From Asterochloris sp. CNOR1 (lineage: Eukaryota; Chlorophyta; Trebouxiophyceae; Trebouxiales; Trebouxiaceae): 64,000 bases of DNA. Position 1 is the first letter of the stretch. Every line of letters starts with the position of its first letter. Of this stretch, positions 23,832 to 35,091 are shown piece by piece. The stretch covers positions 1,054,001-1,118,000 of the forward strand of contig OZ017762.1 in NCBI GenBank assembly GCA_963969365.1. Direction: 5' to 3'. Below the pieces are notes generated by a model that saw nothing but the letters and a program-made list of their open reading frames with translations, searched no databases and was not told where the DNA came from. The position numbers were made by a program, and so were the translations under genes.

Positions 23832-26800
23832 TCAGGAAGTTACACGATGCTGTGCGTGCTCCTTGATCCACCGTGTAATGTGAGCGCGTTCTGTGTCACG
23901 GGCGATCTTGACGCTGGGCGGGTCCAGTGGGTCTGAAAACATGAGCTGCAGGCAGCAGAACAGCAATCAGATGACCTGCAGTTGATAGCTCGTATCAGGC
24001 TTCAGAACACCTTGACACGAAGGACAATGTCCGCGAGGTCATATAGCACTCACATGCAAGCAGTGGACTCGATGCCCAAGATGTGGCTCTGAGGGCAATG
24101 CGGCACTTACGTCCAAGTGGTGGGCTCCCTCTGGGATGATGACAGCCACCAGGCTGTCCGATATGTTTTGCAGTACGCCGCCGGAGCTCCAGGGGTCCAG
24201 CAGCCCATTGCTGAAGACGATGTTGGAGGCTGCCTCAATGTGGCGGCCGCCAAAGCTGCAAGGCAGGAACTGGTCAATAAGGGCAGGGTCTTGTCAAAGC
24301 TGACAAGCTGAGCTAAGGTCGCAAGGACAACAGTGCAGGTAACATGCAAGGCTGACCTAAGAGGCTTGTGGAACATAAGCCGGCAAGCTGCATACATTTG
24401 TGCAGGTCCAAATGCATCTGAGCACAGCTGCTGATTAGCCCTTCTTGGCAGGGGAAAGAGCAGCACATGCTGTAAGCACAGACTGCTGAAAGCTGACTTC
24501 AGCACAGCCTGCTGACAGCTCACTTGATGGTCAGCCACAGCGGACGAGGCTTAATCCCCCACTGCTGCTCGCATCCCTCCTCCAACATCTTCAGGTCGAA
24601 GGGCTGCCTCCAGAACATGTCCTTGACTGCACCACAGGAAACCACAGGTCGCGTGAACACTGAATCACTCTGCCTGGAGAGAGCGCACTGCGGCATGCAA
24701 GGCAATGGAATGGAATGTGGGAGCAGAGAGGCTCTTGATGGGTGAAGCATCAGTTGCAGACTGGTCCTTTTGCTGCAGGCATGTGCCTCCAGAATGTGCA
24801 GAGCCGGACCGCCTGCAGTCCAAGAGACGAGCAGCGTATCCTGTCTGACCTGCTGCGGGCAGCACTGTCACCCCTGAAAACCAGAGCTCTGCCGACCCTC
24901 AGCCCTTTTTCAGCACCGCGGCCAGCAGCAGCAGCCAGATCATCACCCCAACACCTCAGCATGGGCACTGCTTCTTCTGTAGAGGACTGCAACCCCCACA
25001 AGAGGACCTCTTCCTTAGCCATGACCAAGTCCAAAGCCACACAGCCACCGTGGCCACACAGCCAAAGTAACAAGCTCAACACCCAAACCCCACCTTTGGG
25101 CAGCAGCGCCACACCAGAAAACAGAGCTGCTGTGCACAGCACTGCCATTGCTTAAGAGCCTGTCAGCATCACAACCTCATCAGCATCTCACCTCCATCTT
25201 TTGTCATGGGCATTGGCTGCTCTGTGAAGCGCTGCCACCTGAAACACTTGATGCCCCAGCCAGCAGTCTCAGAGGCTGCTATGTTCATGAGCCAGATGGT
25301 TGCCCGCCTCCAGCCCTGTCCTTCTGCCGCACAACAACTGCAGGGCCTGGCAGACATCACGCAAATGTGCATGCGCGTGTGCAGCACTCACCTCCATTGC
25401 GCGACATGGGCATGGTCTGCTCCGTGCAGTACTGCCAGCCCCAGAAGAGCCCATCCTCAGAAGTCTCAGGATTGGCCCCTTGCTGCCACTGGAAGCACTC
25501 TGCATCCCGGCTGTAGTTGTAAAACACGCCCACACTGTCTGCCAGGGCCGGCAGTAAGTCATCTGCAGGCAGGGCAAGGCAGCCAGTCATGTGCAGGCAC
25601 TCACGTCAACAATATGCCTCACAAACTTGGGGACAGACAATGGAGACCCTGACGACCCTGTGCATTGGCCACACATTGCAGTCCTGTGCCTCACCAGCAA
25701 CATCAGGGTTAGCACACAATGTGTGGCCAGCGAGTCACAAGACAGGCACTCCACTTGAGCGCGCCCAATATCCCCTCGGTAGGCACACCATACAGCCACC
25801 TCTCAATGCATACGGCTCTCCAGAAAGCAATGACTGTTCTTCTTCTTAACCATGACTCGTACCTGCAGGCAGGTCTGCGGCACCAAGGGGCTGGCAGGCT
25901 GCGCGCATAGGGTAGGCGGGGAGCTCCCCATGCCCGTTGAGCATGTAGCTGGTGGGGTAGGGGTAGCTGCCCATGGCCTGCACAGCAGGAGAGGGCCTTT
26001 GGTACCCTGTACATGCAGAACATGGACACGTGAAGGGTGCATGCTCTGCGCAGCCCGCACGAAGTGAGCCCAGGTGAAGAGCTCAGCAGTCAGGTCCAGC
26101 CTGCGCCTTGTAAGCGCGCAGAGCAGCACATCACGAGAGGGACAGGCTTGACTGCCTGTGCAGACACAACCCAGCCCAGCAGCGCTGACCCGGCCTTTCA
26201 GTTGCTGGTTCTCTCAACAATGTGCCTGGCCGGTCGTGATTGTCAGAGGCCTCTAGCCAATTTGGCTGCACCACAGCATGAGGCTCCAGCCCACCAGGTG
26301 AGCACAGGCGCCCTGGACTCATCTTGCCAGCACTTGAGGGGCACATTTTGGCCCAGGCATCAGCACAGCAAGGCTGTTGCTCCAGCGTGCTGCCAGGCGT
26401 TGTTGCTCAGACCAGGCATCATTGCAACTATTCCAACATAGCTACGAGAGCCCCACCAGGTAATCATAAGCGCTCTGTGCCCACTCTGCCAGCGCCTGCA
26501 CGTCCGCCTCGCCCTGAAGGGGGTTGTCGTTGCACAGCTGCATCTCACGCTGCACACGCTCGCGCCCTCCGGCTGAGCTCCCCAGCGAGCGCAGCTGCTG
26601 CCAGGCCCTGCAGCGCAATACAGGAGGGCTGTGGCAGCGGCACCTGGGCCAACCCCTTTCACGTCACAAGGCACAGGGTTGTTCCTCTCAGCTGAGCTTC
26701 TAATCAAATGCCGGTGCTGCCAAGGCCCAGCGGCGCAGCACGGCGGCCACCGGGCACTTTGGAAGCAAGTCTCCAGATTGGTCTGCAGAACGCTGCTCTG

Positions 26801-29777
26801 CAGAGTAGTGGAAGGCACATGGCAGCCATGTAAGGCTGTCACCGCAGCAGCCTGCGCCGCTGAAGATGGAACATCATTACTTTTTCACTTCAGCAGATGC
26901 ATCCGCATCCACCGCCTGCAGGAGGGCTCCCCTGCACATGATGAGGGTCAGAGGCCACAGCAGCGCAGGTGGCCAGCTGTGATGGTCCCGGACCCATGTC
27001 ACATCTGTAAAATCTTCAGCAGTGCCTGAGAGGCAGCTCACCTGCGCAGATTTGGGACGCAGGCCTCACCAGCACCAGCTGCGGGGGTGGCATCGCGAGT
27101 TACAATGGCCGCAAAGCTCTCCGGGTCGTAAGGTGGGTCCTGCAGGTATTGAGCAGCATGAAGGAGCACTGCAAGACGGCTGTGGGAGGGAGTAGACCCT
27201 CAAAAGCTTCAAAGGGGGCTGTGCCTGGCTCTTTCTACAGGGTTGCGCCTGGCAGGGCATGCGCCATGCCTGCTAAAAACAGAGCTGAGGGACTCCTGAG
27301 CCAGCCCTCCGCAGCAGTACTTGCGAATGACACTGCAGCAGCACTTGTGCAAGACTCTGCCCTGGAGCGGGCTGCAGGAAGAGTTGGAAGGGTGCAAGCC
27401 CAAGCTGGTGCAGCCCACCTCTCCATAGTACGTCCAGATGGGGGCTGAGCCAGCAATGGACCCTGCCAGGATGTGGGGGTACTTCTGCCTGCGGGGAGGC
27501 AGTCAATGGAGTTCAAGTCAGGCGGAGGTACACTGTGTGCAAGCCTGCAGCCCCAAGATGTGCTGCAACCTGGATGTGAGGCATCTTTGACCTGCAGGCA
27601 GATAGAGTGAAGGCATCAGCACAAGCGGGAGCCATGTGCCCGCCCGGCATACCAGCTACATTGTCCTCATGTTCCATGCTCAGGCAGAAGTTCCCAGGAG
27701 TAACACGACTCATGTTTACTAGGCATGAAGGGAACAAGGGCCCCTCTGTGAGCCTTGCCAGCATATAGCAGAACTGTTGTACTGCTTGAAGTCAGAGTGC
27801 AACATCTGAAGAGATCTAGAGCAGACTCTTAGCTACAGCAATTCACCTCATCCAAGCTGCGAGCATGCCGCCATAGGACCCGCCAAAACCAATGACGGGG
27901 CTGTGCTCTGCCTTGAGGTCTCGTCTGAGGTCTGTGATAAGCTCAGCATAGTCTGCCATTGCCTGCAGAGCAGCAGGCGGGATTGATTGAGGTGCAACCT
28001 GGAGCTGCATTGCAAGTGATGTACAATGTCAGGCCAGCATGGCTTGCCAGGGTACTAGCCCCATCAACTGCAGAGGCAACAGCAGCCATGCACAGACGTT
28101 CTGATCAATGCAGCAATGACAGCCATTGCCTACACAATGGCAAGGCTTTGCAATGAGGCCCAGGCTGCCTGGAGGGCAGACTCTGCCTTGCAGCTGCGAA
28201 GGCTGTGAGATTGTGCAACAAGGTCTGACAACAGCCCAATGGATGGCAATGGAAGGAGAAGTCATACGGTTTTAGAGGGACAAGAGAAGCTGTGCCTTGT
28301 ACTTTGCAGCGTTTGTCAGCGGCCAGGATGCAGGACGCTGCTGAATGAGTGCTCAGGCAGGCATGGCTAATTGGCAGGCTGTGAAGGAGTGTGCAGGGTC
28401 AGATGCTGCCGTCGTGAGCGGAAGCTCAAAGAGATTGTCTGCCTGTGATGCAATGGCTGCGCAAGTTCCACCAGCACTGTTGGCATGCAGACCCAAGCCT
28501 CCTGCTGAGCAAAGAACAAGGCGGGTCATGCGCAAATCCCAGACTTCACCTACTTCCGATCAGGCACTGCATGGTGATCAGAGAGAGTGGCAGCCCAGCA
28601 AGACAGCAATAAGCAAGGTCTGCCTTACTTGCTCAGAGGTCAGGTACTGCATGTTGTTCAGAAGTTCTTTGCGGCTGCCAAACGGTTTGCTGTGCCCATA
28701 GTACCTGTGCTCGGCAAAGACCAGCAGGGCGTTGAATGCTGGAGCTGACTCCCACATCAGGCCTGCATTGGAGTCAAACTGCAATTTAATGCTCAGAGCA
28801 CATTGCTAAATAGTACAGCATCCTGGCTAAATCTGCCCTTGGGTCGGCACTCGAGGCACTCCACAATGAGCTACAAGGGCCACGCTGCTGTCTTTCTGGC
28901 TCACCTGTGTTGTTCAGGTACCTGCATCAAGCCACAGGCCAAGTGAGACAGCCAGACATCAGTGAAGGGTATGACTGGCATGCATGCAGCACCGAGGCAG
29001 GTGCCTGTGGTCCTTGTAAGCACACCTGCTTGCCTGTCAGCCGCAGAACTTGGCGATGCTTCACTTGAGATGGTCAAAGGTGAGCAGCACAGGACCACCC
29101 CCTCATGGCCCCATTGACAGAAGCGCTGACAGTGCCTGCCAACAGCTGGGAGATAATGCTCACAGGGTGACGTCTGCCTCATTGCCTAGATAGAAGAAAA
29201 CCGGTGCTTCAGCTTGGCTGCCACGCCAGTACTTGTCGCAAACAAAATAGCGCTGCCTGAAGGTGTTGGGCCTAGGTCGTTTATGATGCTGCACAGGGCA
29301 ATCAACAATGAGAGCTCATTTGGGCAGCATCCCTGCCTGATGTTGTGCACAGACCTGGGGAAAGGAGAAGTGATCAAGTGTGGTATTCCTCCACTCTTCT
29401 TTGCAATATTTGAAGATATCATGAGGGTCTGATCCCAGCTGGCTGAGATGAGTAGGCTTGAAGGATCTGATAGATAGGCCACACACCACATGACTGCAGA
29501 TCTGCAGAACCATGCACCAGAGCAGGGGGACCTGGCATTGCAAGACTCCCATGCTGTGTATGACTTATCGTTCCACTTCGACTTCTTTTGAGGCTCTGCT
29601 TGCCTATGACTGGATCGGAACACTGTCGTCCAGCACAGCAACACAGCTGATGTGGACGGTGCAGATGTCAGACAGAGGCAGCCATGCTGCGTGCAGGGCC
29701 GTATTCATGGCAGCTTGAAAGAGCATGAGGACATGGAGAAGCTTCAGCAGCTGCTGGATTGAGGAGCTGTCTTGCAT
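23832..29777 (-). CDS. Secreted/lysosomal Pro-X carboxypeptidase, serine peptidase family S28
   Basis: The enzyme removes residues after proline at peptide C-termini, in the vacuole/lysosome or outside the cell. From the start: a hydrophobic leader from ATG 29777 ([15 protein letters not shown]); [10 protein letters not shown] near 29360; [11 protein letters not shown] and [13 protein letters not shown] (29150-29240); [17 protein letters not shown] (28690-28740); the nucleophile motif [13 protein letters not shown], Ser codon at 27876-27878; [17 protein letters not shown] (27420-27480); [14 protein letters not shown] (27070-27130); exon 26461-26600; YPYPTSYM (25930-25980); [13 protein letters not shown] (about 25420-25460); then [12 protein letters not shown] (24560-24600), catalytic Asp in [11 protein letters not shown] and His in GAHHLD (24111-24255). 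The last exon, 23945-23832, is 38 codons to TGA. All three catalytic residues are present. Two exons have decayed intronic copies. Family assignment is very firm; the first exon's end is not. Confidence 0.92.
24950..25560 (-). repeat. Three tandem versions of one S28 exon
   Basis: The working exon (about 25396-25560) ends [18 protein letters not shown] followed by GTGAGT. Downstream in gene direction, about 25190-25365 repeats the whole exon shape, including a [11 protein letters not shown] reading and a GATGGAG|GTGAGA donor. A third, more decayed copy at about 24950-25110 reads [11 protein letters not shown]. Spacing is about 205-245 bp. The middle copy keeps splice-site-like ends and could in principle be used as an alternative exon. 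Confidence 0.75.
26288..26600 (-). repeat. Decayed downstream copy of an S28 exon end
   Basis: The exon at about 26461-26600 ([18 protein letters not shown], then [12 protein letters not shown]) ends near CCCCACCAGGTAATCATAAGCGC on the plus strand. At about 26288-26345 a related stretch, with CCCACCAGGTGAGCACAGG and CTTGCCAGCACTTG, repeats it about 165 bp away. It covers only the exon's end. Confidence 0.55.
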
Positions 29778-30492
29778 GCGGGGACCTGCAGCATGCTGCC
29801 AGAAAAGGCTGGCCGGGCAACGCTGCAGTCTGCTGATGGCCATGGCATGCGCTGGAACTGCTGGATCACAATCGGAGCCTACACCAGACAGATATGCTGC
29901 AGTGGCTGTGCCAGCAGCAGCCATGGTGGCCAATGAACATGGAATGCACATAACTTCAGCAAAGTGTGGGAAACCCATCCCCATGTTTGCTGTGTCTGGC
30001 CCAGCAGCATGCCCCTCTCCCACAGCCAGCGCTTGACGTTAAGGAGCCCTGCAATGGGGCTTTACAACTTTGCCATGGCCTGCACAACACATAGTGCCAT
30101 TTCAAGGAGATCTGGCGGGACTGCTTGGCCTGCACTAGGTGTTCCATGAGCTGAAGCAGTCTTGCCAGATGCACAGGCTGCACTGACAAGAGCACCTTGG
30201 CAGTACAGCCCGTGGTCTGGCTTGTGATGCCCCCATAGATGTGTTTGTCTGGCTGACTTACAGCGCATTGCATGATGTGTGCCTATGGCTGATTCAAGCC
30301 CCGACATGTGAAACTTTGCACAGACCAGGCATTGTTGAACCTCAGCCTTGGACAGGCTTTCGCAATGGTCACAAGGAGTGTGAAGACGCTGTCCCGGTAA
30401 AAACATCAAATGCACAGATTCAGTGTTCCTCAATGCTCAAGAAGGGTCACATGTTGGCTGGCAAGCATGCAACAACCTATCAAAAGTAAGTC
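29778..30492. other. Spacer between the S28 and Nudix genes
   Basis: This should hold the promoter and 5' UTR of the S28 gene and the 3' UTR of the upstream Nudix gene, which run head to tail on the minus strand. I see no domain-bearing ORF, RNA gene or element. Confidence 0.4.
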
Positions 30493-33400
30493 TCATGCAG
30501 CAGCAATTGCTTGAGCGGTTTGCCAAGCAAAGAATCTGACAGTCATACTATCCTGCAGGCAGAGACCAATATGAGTCTTCTGCTTGGCAAAGCCTGACAG
30601 ACTCGCAGAAAAATGATACCTTCCTACCTTCAATGACACAGGGACCCAGCTGCCACCACCAGCACCTTGCATCGACTGGCGCTCTTTTAGCGCCTCAAAT
30701 AGCTTGGCATACTGCAGGGCAGCACTTTTCTGTGTCTTCTGGTTCGGACTCAAATTGGCGCTGGTACCGACACATCACTAGGGGACATCAGCAATCTTGA
30801 GACTTGGGTCAGCACAGCGCCTCCTACCACACGCTGTGAGACAGCATGTGCGAGAGGCAGACTCAGCAGTATCTGAAAGATGTGGTCATCCTTTGTCCCA
30901 GAGCAGCAGTGATGCAACTGCAGCTGCCAACAGCACACATTCGGCAAAGCACGAGCCAGTACGCCATGGCTCCTGGAGCAGCAAATCAGCATGCAGCAGT
31001 GCACATCATGCTTGACTGGGGCAGCATGTTCTCAACCGCAATGCAACTTCCCAATATACCAGAGGCTCATGTCAATCACGCCATGCCTAGGTATGGCAGC
31101 ATTGCTAGTTCATGAGTTGCGCGTATAAACCAGCACAACATGCTGCACAGATGCGACACTGGGAGCAGCAAAAGCGTATGCAGTAAAGCAGAACAAGTGC
31201 CCCCTTGACAGCCCTTGTGCATGCAGGCTGGGGCAGTACTCACATCTGTGTCAGGGTTGTGCATGGGCACAAAGGCTGGATTTCCAGACGTGAAGCACGA
31301 CCTGGCCTCATCCACTGCCAGGTACCTGCAGCACAGTGATTGGTGCTCAGTATGGTGTTGTTGGGTTGGCAGCAGCATCATGTTGCTCTCTGGTGCTTGT
31401 CCAGAAGCAGGTGAGGCTCGGAGGCTGCAGGTAAGCTGGCGGCATGGGCATGCCTCCAGCGCACATTGCACAGGCTTGGCAAGGTAGCACTTGGCAGTAC
31501 GAGCGCCTTGCGTGTCCCTGCAGCATGGGGCTCAAGCACAAGGCGCAAGCAGCCCAGCAGCAGCGACGCGACTCTCAGGGCCTTGCCCAACAGCAACTGC
31601 CTGCAGGCTTAGGGGCATCGGGCTCATGATAGCAGCAGCCGTAGTGACACCGCTACTTCAACATGCAGCACTCCCCAGCAAGGTCCTCTGACCTGCCCTG
31701 ATGTACTGCCTGGCACGTGCAATGCAGAGCCCTGCGGCGGAAGGTGCAGAGCATGCAAGCCGCTTGACAGCAGCAGAGCTGATGCCATGTAGCCAGTCTA
31801 AATGGGGACCTCAGCCTCAAGATGTATCCCGTGCAGTGCACCAGCATTTTGAACCCCTGTCCTCGTGCAGACACATCCGAGCTCTGCACAGCAGCAGGAA
31901 CGTGCAAAGTTGCCGGCCCAGTGAGAGGCGCACCCCACCAAGCTGCGGCTGCGGGCAAGCTGTGCTGACTTTGGCCATGTGTGAGGTCGCCCGTCTGGGA
32001 CCAGGCATCAGGCACCCCGCGCACTCCTTGTGCACATGCGCTCAAGCTTTGCACAGCAGCATCATGTGGCCTCTACAGGCCACTGTGTAAGGACGCCCTG
32101 TAATGGACCAGCATCAGGCAACCTGTGCAGTCCCTGTGAACATACGCTCAAGCTCTGCACAGCAGCAGCACTTGACCTACGCAGGCCCCGTGTGAATGCA
32201 ACCTGCAGCAGTCCACTCTGTGCAGACACTCCCGAGTAGTCAGCAATCCCGCACCGGCACTGCAGGCAAAGCTCACTTGACTCCTTGCACCTCATCATCT
32301 TGAAGGCGCATGCAGCTCTGAGGTATCCGCTGCTCTGCTGTGACCAGGTACACATCTGCAGGCAGACAGCAACAGATGGCCAATGCTCCCTTTACTCCTG
32401 GCTGGCATGTGCGGCAGAATGAGTACACAACTTGGCTGCTTACAGCAGGAGAGGGGGTGCTGGAGGCACACGCAGGCAAGCAAGCACACACCCACTCCGC
32501 AGGGGTGGCAGCCTACACCCCCGCCCTATCTGGTCCGTTTGGTGCACAAGGCAGTGTCAGAAGCGTAAGCACAGCTGCCTGCTTCAAAGCAAGCTGCTGG
32601 GGTCAGCCACCCTGGCTGCTGCAGGCAAGCTAAAGCTACCTGGGCCCTCAGGTGAAGCGAGCAGGCAGGCGTAAGGCTTGTTTGCGCTGCAGAGGTGCCA
32701 GGCCCTGGTGCTGCTGGGGCTTGGCAGAAGCACTGCCTGTGATCCAGTTGCAACTGTGCCTGCAGTCCCCACTGACCTACAAACTCATTGTTCTTGAAGG
32801 TGCCCTCATTGGTGACAGACGATACCTTCAGGCTGAAGAGGGGTTCTATGACCTGCAACAGGCAGTACGCCAGCTTCTTAATGCGCTGCTGTGCAGAGCG
32901 GGAGGGAGCAGTGCCTTTGCTGGACTGAAACGCAAGCTGTACAGGTGCCTGCCTCGCCCCTGCTGGCAGTGGCAGCATCTGCCTCCCCCATTGCTATACT
33001 GAACAGTACCAGTCCTGCCGAGTGCACCACTTGGCAGGCATGCTGCCGAGCCCAGCTGGTCCCTCAGCTGTCTGCAACGTGCTGCCGAGCAGCTCTCCAG
33101 GCAAATATCCCGCCCTAATGTCGTGCCCCTTCCACGCTGTCCTCTCAAGCTGGTCACTGCTCATCACCCTGCAGCAGCACACAAGGCAGCCTCACCTCTG
33201 GCTGCACATGGCCTGCAGCACCTGCGTCCCCGTGTTTTTGCTGATCACAAGCGGTGCCCCAGCGCAAGTGTGGGCCCCTGCACATTGCTCACCTCCTGAG
33301 GCAGCTGCAGGCCGAGCTCTTCCTCCACCTCCCGCTGCGCTGTAGGCAGGGAGTCATCCCCTGCTGATACTGCACAGCACCCACGTGACACAAGTACAAT

Positions 33401-34514
33401 CAGAGGAAGTAGAGCTAACACCAGTACGGGATGCGCACTGTGTGATATGCCTGGCAGACACTGAGGGGCAGCCATTTGGCAATGCCCGTTTGAGCTTAGC
33501 AGGATCCTGCTGCGCTGTGGGCAGTGAGTCATTCCCGGCTGATGCTCCACCAGCACTTACAACCCTGCATTGCAGGGTAATTCAGCAATTGGCAGCGCTA
33601 ACTATGGTATAACTGTTGACCATGACAACCCCAGCACGGCAGCCAGGCATTGATGTCAATGCTGCCTGAGAAAGGACCCATTCGCTGCACTGCAGGTAAG
33701 CAGGACTCTCCAGCAGACACTGCAGATATACGAAGATGTTATAGTGTCAGCAGCATAGTGACAAGTGGACCCGTCTCCAAGTGTCCCACGAGCAGCTGAG
33801 CTGCGCACAGCCAGACATCCCTAGCAGCATCCCCAATGCGTCCTTGTGGGTAGGATATGGCGCTGACACCTCACCAAGACCCAGATCACAGGGGCTCTGC
33901 CAGCACTGGCCGTTTTAGGCCGTCCCAGTGCAGCCTTTCAAATTGCGCAGCAGTGTGCCTCATAGGAGGCTCCCGGAGGGGCAGCTGCATGAGGTGCTGA
34001 GCAGCCCCCTTCTGAGCTGCCTGCCTTTGAGCAGGGAGAACACCCCAACAGCAAGATTGGCAGGGTGCACAGGACTCACGGTGGCCAGCAGTGCTGCAGT
34101 CAAAGAGGTTGGCCCAGGACTCCTTGCAGGCGGCACGCTGCTGCAGCAGGAGCTCGTTGGTGGACAGACTGTAGATCCAGACATGTACAGCTCGGTGCCA
34201 GTCGCCTGCACAGAACATGTCCTGTCGAAGGTGCAGTCATTGCAGTTGCACAGACCCTGCCTTGCCCATCCAGTGTCTGGGATGCCCGGGACCCCACATT
34301 GCATTGAAGGAGGGGACGATCTCATCTTGTCATGTGGCTACACATATGGCAAACTTTGCTGTTTCACATCATGGGCAGTGTTCAGCCTGCCCTGCTGCCG
34401 TAGCACTGCACAAGCACAGCAGCATGCAAAGAGGTGCACAGGAGCCGCACCATCTCTGTGCACCTGGTTGCGCTGCTTCACCAGTCCTGTCTTTGCCCCC
34501 ACTTCATTCAACAC
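30493..34514 (-). CDS. Nudix hydrolase, NUDT3/IPP-isomerase-like subfamily
   Basis: The protein matches the N-terminal Nudix part of plant NUDT3. Exons with consistent phases: 34514-34451 (VLNEVGAKTGLVKQ, VHRDG), 34205-34080 (DWHRAVHVWIYSL, LLLQQRAACKESW, CSTAGH), 33369-33293 (Nudix box core AQREVEEELGLQLP), 32852-32777 (SSVTNEGTFKNNEFV), 32355 to about 32280 (DVYLVTAEQRIPQ, DDEVQGVK), about 31330-31240 (YLAVDEARSCFTSGNPAFVP) and a last exon (YAKLFEALKERQSM) reading to a stop at 30493. The REVEEELG core of the Nudix box is intact, so Mg-dependent hydrolysis of a nucleoside-diphosphate-linked substrate is likely; the substrate is unknown. Plant NUDT3 has a long M49-peptidase-like C-terminus; none is seen here. 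The start codon lies upstream of 34514 and was not found. Confidence 0.85.
31990..32215. repeat. Intronic tandem repeat, about 110-bp unit
   Basis: Two adjacent copies begin near 31998 and 32108. They share GACCAG-CATCAGGCA, CGCTCAAGCT-TGCACAGCAGCA and TACAGGCC/TACGCAGGCC. A more distant relative lies near 31870 (GAGCTCTGCACAGCAGCAGG). They sit in the Nudix intron between 31330 and 32280 and carry no exon, so the duplication process is not limited to exons. Confidence 0.8.
33293..33725 (-). repeat. Nudix-box exon with two decayed upstream copies
   Basis: The working exon 33369-33293 starts SAGDDSLPTAQREVEEEL. Upstream in gene direction, about 33545-33490 reads SAGNDSLPTAQQDP and about 33715-33675 reads SAGESCLPAVQRM. 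Start spacings are about 170-180 bp. Neither copy contains the REVEEELG core, so neither could replace the catalytic exon. Confidence 0.8.
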
Positions 34515-35091
34515 CTGCACAGGCATCCAGGATCATCTATACTGCTCTACATGCAGCTTTCTCAACATAAATGTAACTGGGCTGCGGGCTTGCCTCGAAG
34601 TATTCCACTGCTTGGGCAGGGACAGAGGCTGAGATCGCTGGGGCAGCCATGTTTTGGCTGTGTCGCCTTATGAAGGCTCAAGAACATCCAGTGCCCTAGT
34701 GTCAGGTTGGGTTCACAGGTCATAGATTGTATCAGTCTCAGGCCCTTGCCCTGGATCACAAGCTCCAGATCACTGTGCTCTCACCAGGTCGAAGGGAGGC
34801 CTCATAAGACAAGGGGGTGATCGAAGGCAAGCCTGAATGTGATACCCATGAATGATCTGTATCAAGAGGCGCTCTTCTAGGCTCCGCCAGCTCTGACAAG
34901 ATGGCTATGTGGCTAAAGCGTGATCTAGCTGCAGGCCCACCTGCAGCAAGCTAGAAGCAGCAAGTACACTCTAACATTCCATAACAGCCCAAAGAGGGCA
35001 TGTCGGATGCCATGAGGCAGGTCTGAGCTCAGAGACAGCAAGGTGTGCCTCTTGCAGAATTGATTGGCAGGCAGCGACCACACTGAAACGC
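34515..35091. other. Divergent promoter region of the Nudix and F-box genes
   Basis: This lies between the first recognised Nudix exon (minus) and the F-box ATG (plus). It should contain the missing Nudix start exon and both promoters. A minus-strand reading near 34700-34780 (LVIQGKGLRLIQSM) might be that exon. No core promoter motif stands out. Confidence 0.35.

Noticed and set aside
29186-29644. 152-aa minus-strand ORF overlapping the S28 N-terminal exons
   Set aside because: The S28 motifs ([21 protein letters not shown]) are in other frames; this ORF is a shadow.
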